Source of the DNA: AP-15 sp963814805
GTDB lineage: Bacteria; Pseudomonadota; Alphaproteobacteria; ATCC43930; CGMCC-115725
Direction of reading: 5' to 3'
NCBI GenBank assembly: GCA_963814805.1
Contig: CAWFER010000011.1
Span: 69,645 to 133,644, forward strand
Length of the DNA: 64,000 bases
Shown here: in pieces, positions 59,061 to 64,000 of the stretch
How positions within the stretch are numbered: the first letter of the stretch is position 1
Layout of the letters: every line of letters starts with the position of its first letter
Translations under genes and position numbers: made by a program
Notes under the pieces: model-generated
The model's input: the letters and a program-made list of their open reading frames with translations, nothing else
What the model was told of the DNA's origin: nothing
Database searches by the model: none

Positions 59061-59142
59061 CGATCGAGAGTGACTTCAGGCCGGCCGATCTTGTCCAGCG
59101 ATGCCGGCAGGCGGTCCCGGACCGGCTCAGGCGGCGACCGCG

Positions 59143-59970
59143 TCAGGCGGCGCGGTCCCAGCCCCACCAGGCGAGGAGCGCCTCGCCCATGATCAGCCGC
59201 TTGTCGTTGTCGCCGAGCCAGGGCAGTTCCTCGGTGAACATCGTCACGCATTGGCGCCACGAGCACGGCATCTTGGTGATGTCGGTGCCCCAGAACATGC
59301 GGTTGGGACCAAATGCGTCGTAGATCTGCCGCAGCCAGGTGTGCATCGCCGGGTACGGATAGGCCTCGCCCGAGTAGTGCGGCACTCCGGTCGCCTTGAC
59401 CGCGACATTGGGGAACTTCGCCAACGCCAGCAGCTGTGGCATGTGGGTCATCGCCGCCGCATCCTTCAGAGTGCTGGTGCCGCCGCGGCCGCCCAGATGA
59501 TCGATCGTCAGGCGCAACCCGGGGTGGCGCTCGGCGACCCGGCCGAGTTCGGTCAAGGAATCCGTCGCCAGCGCGGCGATCGGGACGCCGGCCTCTTCGG
59601 CTGCCGCCCACAGCCACTCGATCGCGCCGCCGTGCAGCCACCGCCGCGCCGGGTCGGCGAGAAACCCGTAGCGCAGGCCGAGCATGCCCGGCTGTTGCCG
59701 CCAGCCGGCGATCTGGGCGCGGGATTCCGGTCGGTCGAGGGGCAGCGCGCCCATGATCGCAAAGCGGCCGGGGTAATCGCGAACCGCCGCGAACGCCATC
59801 TCGGTCGAATTCGGGTCCCAGCCCGGCGGATGGATCACTGCCGCATCGACCCCGCCTTCGTCCATCAAGGAGATCGCCTCCTCGGGGGTGAACGAGGTCA
59901 CCTGGCGATGCGCGAGGTTGCTCGGCAGACCCGATCCCCACAGGTGAATTTGCGCGTCGATGATCTGCAT
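59143..59970 (-). CDS. Amidohydrolase 2-family metal-dependent hydrolase (COG3618 type)
   Basis: A 275-residue TIM-barrel hydrolase: MQIIDAQIHLWGSGLPSNLA, VDAAVIHPPGWDPNS, LTIDHLGGRGGTS and NRMFWGTDITKMPCSWRQCV with the conserved Asp. The usual first His of the HxH pair is Gln here (Q-I-H), seen in some lactonase-type members. The ATG at 59970 follows GGGGAG. It starts 19 nt after the stop of the enolase-superfamily gene, so the two form an operon, probably acting in turn on a sugar-acid or lactone. Confidence 0.88.
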   Translation of the reverse strand: MQIIDAQIHLWGSGLPSNLAHRQVTSFTPEEAISLMDEGGVDAAVIHPPGWDPNSTEMAFAAVRDYPGRFAIMGALPLDRPESRAQIAGWRQQPGMLGLRYGFLADPARRWLHGGAIEWLWAAAEEAGVPIAALATDSLTELGRVAERHPGLRLTIDHLGGRGGTSTLKDAAAMTHMPQLLALAKFPNVAVKATGVPHYSGEAYPYPAMHTWLRQIYDAFGPNRMFWGTDITKMPCSWRQCVTMFTEELPWLGDNDKRLIMGEALLAWWGWDRAA

Positions 59971-59989
59971 TGATTTTCTCCCCGAACTC

Positions 59990-61180
59990 CTACCGCTTCG
60001 GCGGATGAGCGCGGACAAACTCCTCGTTCACGTCGGCGCCCCAGCCGGGGCCGGTCGGCAATATCAGATCGCCATTGTCAATGACCGGCGGCACCGTGAC
60101 GATGTCGTCCTTCCACAGGACGTCGTCGACGTCGATTTCCATGACTTTGAAGTTGGGCGCGACGGCGCACATATGCGCGCTGATCAGCGAGCCCAGGTGG
60201 CCGTTGAAGTTGTGCGGCGCGATATTGACCTCGTAGGCATCGGCCATCGCCGCGATCTTCAACGATTCGAGGATGCCGTTCCAGGCCACGTCGATGATCG
60301 CGTAATCGACCGACTGGTTCTCGAAATAGGGCCGGAAATTGCGCCGGCCATAAATCGATTCGAGAGAAGCGATCGGGGTGCGCGCCGAACGGCGGATCAG
60401 GTTGAGGCCGGCCGGGTCGTAGAGGTCGATCTCGAGCCACACCAGGTCGAGCGCCTCGAGGGCGCGCGCCAGCCGGATGTAGCCGTCGATCTTGTAGTTG
60501 AAGTTGGTGTCGAGATGCAGCCCGACATCGGGACCGGCGCCGCGCCGGAACGCCTCCAATTGCGCCACCGCGGCGGCGGCGATCTGACGGTCGGCGTTGA
60601 GCTCGGGAAAGCCGGGCGGGTTGCCGGTGCCGGGGCCGTACATATAAGGCTTGTCGCGATCGAAGCGGATCAGGTTGGTCTTGAGGCCCTTGAAGCCCTT
60701 TTTCCTGACCTCCTCGCCCAGTCGGGCGATGTCGTCGAGCGAGCGCACCGGCTCGACCCCGGCCCATTCGCGGATCCGGTCAGCGTGGCGAGCGCGGTAG
60801 GTGCCGCAATGCGACCAGTAGAGCGGCAGCCGGTCGCGCACCGGGCCGCCCAGCATCTCGTAGACCGGCACGCCCAGGGCCTTGGCCTTGATGTCGACGA
60901 GCGCATTTTCGATTGCCGCAATCGCCATCTGGTTGATGCCGCCCGCCGCCTGCCGCGTCGCCGCATAAAGCAACGTGGAGATCGCCTCGACCGGGCGCGG
61001 GTCGCGGCCGATCAGAAAGCGCTCGGCAAGCCGGTGGATGACCGCGCTCAGCCCCTGCGCGCCGTAGCCCTCCATATATTCCGACCAGCCGGTGATGCCC
61101 TCGTCGGTGGTGACCTTCAGAAACGAGTTGACCCGCCAGCCGGCGTCGCAATGCAAATCTTCGACCCTGACGATCTTCAT
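59990..61180 (-). CDS. Mandelate racemase / muconate lactonizing enzyme family protein
   Basis: A 396-residue enolase-superfamily enzyme. The capping domain starts MKIVRVEDLHCDAGWRVNSF. The barrel has a lysine in FKGLKTNLIRFD, metal ligands Asp in LHLDTNFNYKIDG and Glu in LVWLEIDLYDP and ASLESIYGRR, and a histidine in NIAPHNFNGHLGS. Members dehydrate acid sugars or epimerise. The ATG at 61180 follows GGAGGAAG. First gene of a two-gene operon with the amidohydrolase. Substrate unknown. Confidence 0.92.
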   Translation of the reverse strand: MKIVRVEDLHCDAGWRVNSFLKVTTDEGITGWSEYMEGYGAQGLSAVIHRLAERFLIGRDPRPVEAISTLLYAATRQAAGGINQMAIAAIENALVDIKAKALGVPVYEMLGGPVRDRLPLYWSHCGTYRARHADRIREWAGVEPVRSLDDIARLGEEVRKKGFKGLKTNLIRFDRDKPYMYGPGTGNPPGFPELNADRQIAAAAVAQLEAFRRGAGPDVGLHLDTNFNYKIDGYIRLARALEALDLVWLEIDLYDPAGLNLIRRSARTPIASLESIYGRRNFRPYFENQSVDYAIIDVAWNGILESLKIAAMADAYEVNIAPHNFNGHLGSLISAHMCAVAPNFKVMEIDVDDVLWKDDIVTVPPVIDNGDLILPTGPGWGADVNEEFVRAHPPKR

Positions 61181-61393
61181 CGGCGGCTTCCTCCGCTGGG
61201 ACCGGGGCAGGCTACCGCGATTTGCCGAGCAGCGGAACGCCCGGCTCACGATCTGCTGCCCCACAACACCGCGGGAGGGATATGTTACCGCTGCGCCAGA
61301 GAGAAAGCCCCTTTGTTCGCCGCCCGACGGTGGTGGATCATCTGCGGCCCCGCGATTAGACTGGGAATTGGCGCGACAAAAGGGGGGCATCGG

Positions 61394-63957
61394 GTGACGA
61401 CGGTGCTCGACGACCGGCAGGCCACCCTCGAACGCGAAAATGCCGAGCTGCGGCAGCAGCTCGACGAGCGCACTGCCGAACTGCGCGAGGCGTTGGAGCA
61501 GCAGACCGCGATCGCTGAGGTGTTGGGGGTCATAAACGCGTCGCCGGGGAACCTCGCGCCGGTGTTTGACGCGATGCTGGAGAGGGCGACGCGCCTCTGC
61601 GATGCGAGTTTCGGCATCCTTTGGAACTTTACCGACGGCTTCGCGGTTGCGGGCGCGCTCCACCGGGTCCCGGAGGCATACGCCGAACTCTGCTGCGCCC
61701 CGTTTCACCCCACCCCCGGGTCTGGTCCCGCTCGAATGATGCAGGGGGAAAGCGGCTTTGCACTCGCTGATTTGGCCGAGTATCCGCCCTATGTCGCCGG
61801 GGATGCGCTGACCCGGGCCATTGTCGACCTCGCCGGCGCCCGCAGCGTCGTCATCGAGCCATTGCGCAAGGATATCGCAACGCTTGGAGCGATCACGCTC
61901 TACCGTCAGGAAGTCCGGCCGTTCACCGACAAACAGATCGCGCTGTTGCAGAACTTCGCGGCGCAGGCGGTCATCGCGATGGAGAACGCGCGGCTGCTCG
62001 GCGAAACGCGCGAGGCCTTGGAGCAGCAGACCGCCACCGCCGAGGTGCTGCAGGTTATCAATTCCTCGCTGGGCGACCTCGCCCCGGTGTTCGACGCGAT
62101 GCTCGAAAAGGCCATGCGGCTGTGCGAGGCGGCGTTCGGCATTCTGCTGGTCGGCGATGCCGTTGCCGACGCGGCGCGCACCGTCGCCTCACGCAACGTG
62201 CCAAAGCAGTTCATCGAATTCCTGACCAACGGTCCGCTCCCGCTCGATCCCCAGACATTTCTCGGTCGTGCAATGCGCGGGCGCTCGGCCATACATGTTG
62301 CCGACGCCGCGGTCGCGGAACCGTACCGCCAGGGCGCGCCGTTGGCGCGTGCGGCGGTTGAGCTCGGCGGCATCCGAACGATGCTGATGGTGCCGATGAT
62401 CAAGGACGACAGGGCGCTCGGCCTCTTCACGATCTACCGCCAGGAAGTCCGGCCGTTCACCGACAAGCAGATCGCGCTGTTGCAGAATTTCGCGGCGCAG
62501 GCGGTCATCGCGATGGAGAACGCGCGGCTGATCACCGAGACGCGCGAGGCGTTGGAGCAGCAGACCGCGACCGCCGAGGTGTTGCAGGTCATCAACTCCT
62601 CGCCGGGCGACCTCGCGCCGGTGTTCGATGCGATGCTCGAAAAGGCAATCCGCCTCTGCGAAGGCGTCCAGGGCACGCTCTGGACGTTCTGCGGCGAGCG
62701 CATGCAGCTCGTCGCCTCGCAGGGATTACCCGCCGAGTTTGTCGAGATCCTGCGCGACCGGCGGGAGCGGGCCGATCCGGGCGAGAGAACCCGGTGCGCC
62801 GGGTTATGCGCGGCGAACGCCTGATTCAACTGCTCGATGTCGCGGCCGACCGCTCGCACGGGCCGGTGATCGAAGCGGCGGCCGAATACGGAGGGGTCGG
62901 CTCGATCACCTTTGTGGGGCTGGTGAAGGATTCAGGCTGCCTGGGTTGCTTCACGATTTCCCGGCGCGACGTCCGCCCCTTCACCGACAAGCAGATCGCG
63001 CTGTTGCAGAATTTCGCGGCGCAGGCGGTGATCGCGATGGAGAATGCGCGGCTCATGACCGAGACGCGGGCGGCGCGCGATGCGGCGGAAGCCGCACTTC
63101 GCGAACTGAAAGCGGCGCAGGCCAATCTGATCCACGCTCAGAAGATGGCGGCCCTCGGGCAATTGACCGCCGGCATCGCCCACGAGATCAAGAACCCGCT
63201 CAATTTCGTCAATAATTTCGCCGGGCTCTCGGTCGAGCTGCTCGATGAGTTGAAGGAGATGGCGGCGCCGGCGCTGGCGGCGCTCAGCGACGAGATGCGC
63301 GCGGAGGCCGAGGAAATCGTCGCGACGCTGACCGGCAACCTTGAAAAAATCGCCGAGCGCGGGCGCCGGGCCGACGGCATCGTTAAGAGCATGCTCGACC
63401 ATTCGCGCGGCGGCAGCGGCGAGCAGCGCAGCGTCGACATCAACGCACTGGTCGAGGAGGCGCTGAGCCTCGCCTATCACAGCGCTCGCGCCCAGGATCA
63501 AGGTTTCAACGTCGCCCTGGAACGCGACCTCGAACCCGACATCGCGCCGATCGTATTGATGCCGCAGGACCTGACCCGCGTATTCCTGAACCCGTTTGGC
63601 AACGGCTTCTACGCCGTAGACAAGCGCCGGCGCGAAGCGGCGGGCGCGGCTTTTCGCCCGATGCTGAGGGTGGCCACCCGCGACCTCGACGGCGGGGTCG
63701 AAATCCGGGTGCGCGACAACGGGGCCGGCATCGCGCCCGAGTTGCGCGACAAGCTGTTTCAGCCGTTCTTCACGACCAAGCCGACCGGCGAGGGCACCGG
63801 GCTCGGCCTCTCGATCAGCTGGGACATCGTGACCCAGCAGCATGGCGGCACGATCGAGGTCGATAGCGTGATGGGCGAATATGCCGAGTTCACGATCCGT
63901 CTGCCGCGACGTGCCGCGGCCGGGGCCCGTCTACCGACCGGCGCCGACGGCGGCTGA
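61394..63957 (+). pseudogene. Multi-GAF sensor histidine kinase, frameshifted near 62785
   Basis: The GTG start at 61394 leads to a coiled coil (RENAELRQQLDERTAELREA) and three GAF units, each opened by a linker like VLQVINSSPGDLAPVFDAML and closed by RQEVRPFTDKQIALLQNFAA. Frame 1 stops at 62824; the rest is in another frame (VMRGERLIQLLDVAADRSHG onward). It has the H-box GIAHEIKNPLNFVNNF, the N-box FLNPFGNGFYAV, the G1 box RDNGAGIAPE and FFTTKPTGEGTGLGLSIS. Removing two bases or adding one near GAGAGAAC (62783-62791) restores one protein of about 850 residues. A soluble sensor is likely. Confidence 0.85.
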
Positions 63958-63967
63958 GGTGGGTGGC

Positions 63968-64000
63968 ATGAACTCGTCGGAACGTCCTAAATTTATCCAC
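63968..64000 (+). CDS. Start of a following gene (partial)
   Basis: An ATG at 63968, 10 nt after the kinase stop, opens MNSSERPKFIH before the window ends. Its position suggests a co-transcribed signalling partner such as a response regulator or adenylate/guanylate cyclase, but only eleven codons are visible. Confidence 0.35.
   Translation, partial: MNSSERPKFIH

Noticed and set aside
59960..61393. A long upstream extension of the histidine kinase frame
   Set aside because: It is antisense to the enolase-superfamily gene and has no family sequence. The kinase proper starts at the GTG at 61394.

Overview
The window is GC-rich DNA with alphaproteobacterial-type gene content. The histidine kinase with near-identical GAF repeats, the IS66/IS1-type transposases, the small basic Arg/Lys-rich protein and the many flavin and dehydrogenase genes point to Hyphomicrobiales (Rhizobiales) or a near relative. 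That placement is inference; no rRNA or tRNA gene was seen to anchor it.

Layout. 0-13 kb: a large Lhr-type helicase running off the left edge, an HpaB-type aromatic hydroxylase divergent from an aromatic-acid MFS transporter, a His-rich exported protein, then a leftward series of metabolic genes (a conserved hypothetical, a D-threonine-aldolase/D-serine-dehydratase-type PLP enzyme, a GMC oxidoreductase, a small secreted protein, and a split TPP decarboxylase related to sulfopyruvate decarboxylase). 13.1-17.7 kb: a host gene with an OmpA-like C-terminus, cut by an IS5-type element that itself contains an IS21-family element. 18-24 kb: multicopper oxidase, MFS transporter, quinone oxidoreductase, VAO-type flavoprotein. 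24.3-29.9 kb: a PEP-CTERM neighbourhood with two PEP-CTERM proteins, an exosortase-associated acyltransferase, a SAM methyltransferase and a membrane protein. Both PEP-CTERM genes have a sigma-54 type -24/-12 promoter. 30-37.7 kb: CobW GTPase, LVIVD beta-propeller protein, ABC solute-binding protein, an intact IS630 element, argC2 and a frameshifted CoA transferase. 37.8-46.4 kb: an accessory island with a broken trypsin-like protease and small partner ORFs, an IS1-type transposase, an IS66 element, and an MmeI-like DNA methyltransferase destroyed by IS66, by a second IS5-type copy and by a frameshift. 46.3-64 kb: radical SAM protein, rhodanese, MsrB, MmgE/PrpD, a second GMC oxidoreductase, LLM flavin oxidoreductase, HpcH/HpaI aldolase, EamA transporter, SDR, a DUF5681 protein, asnS, an enolase-superfamily/amidohydrolase pair and a multi-GAF histidine kinase.

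Common themes. Much of the ordinary gene content is catabolic: aromatic, hydroxy-acid and alcohol oxidation with matching transporters. Two features stand out. The first is the sigma-54-controlled PEP-CTERM locus. The second is a set of nested and rearranged insertion sequences, including an IS5-type copy with a perfect 417-bp palindromic duplication whose rearrangement scar is shared with the other copy 28 kb away. About ten otherwise conserved genes carry single frameshifts; assembly indels and real gene decay cannot be separated from the sequence alone.
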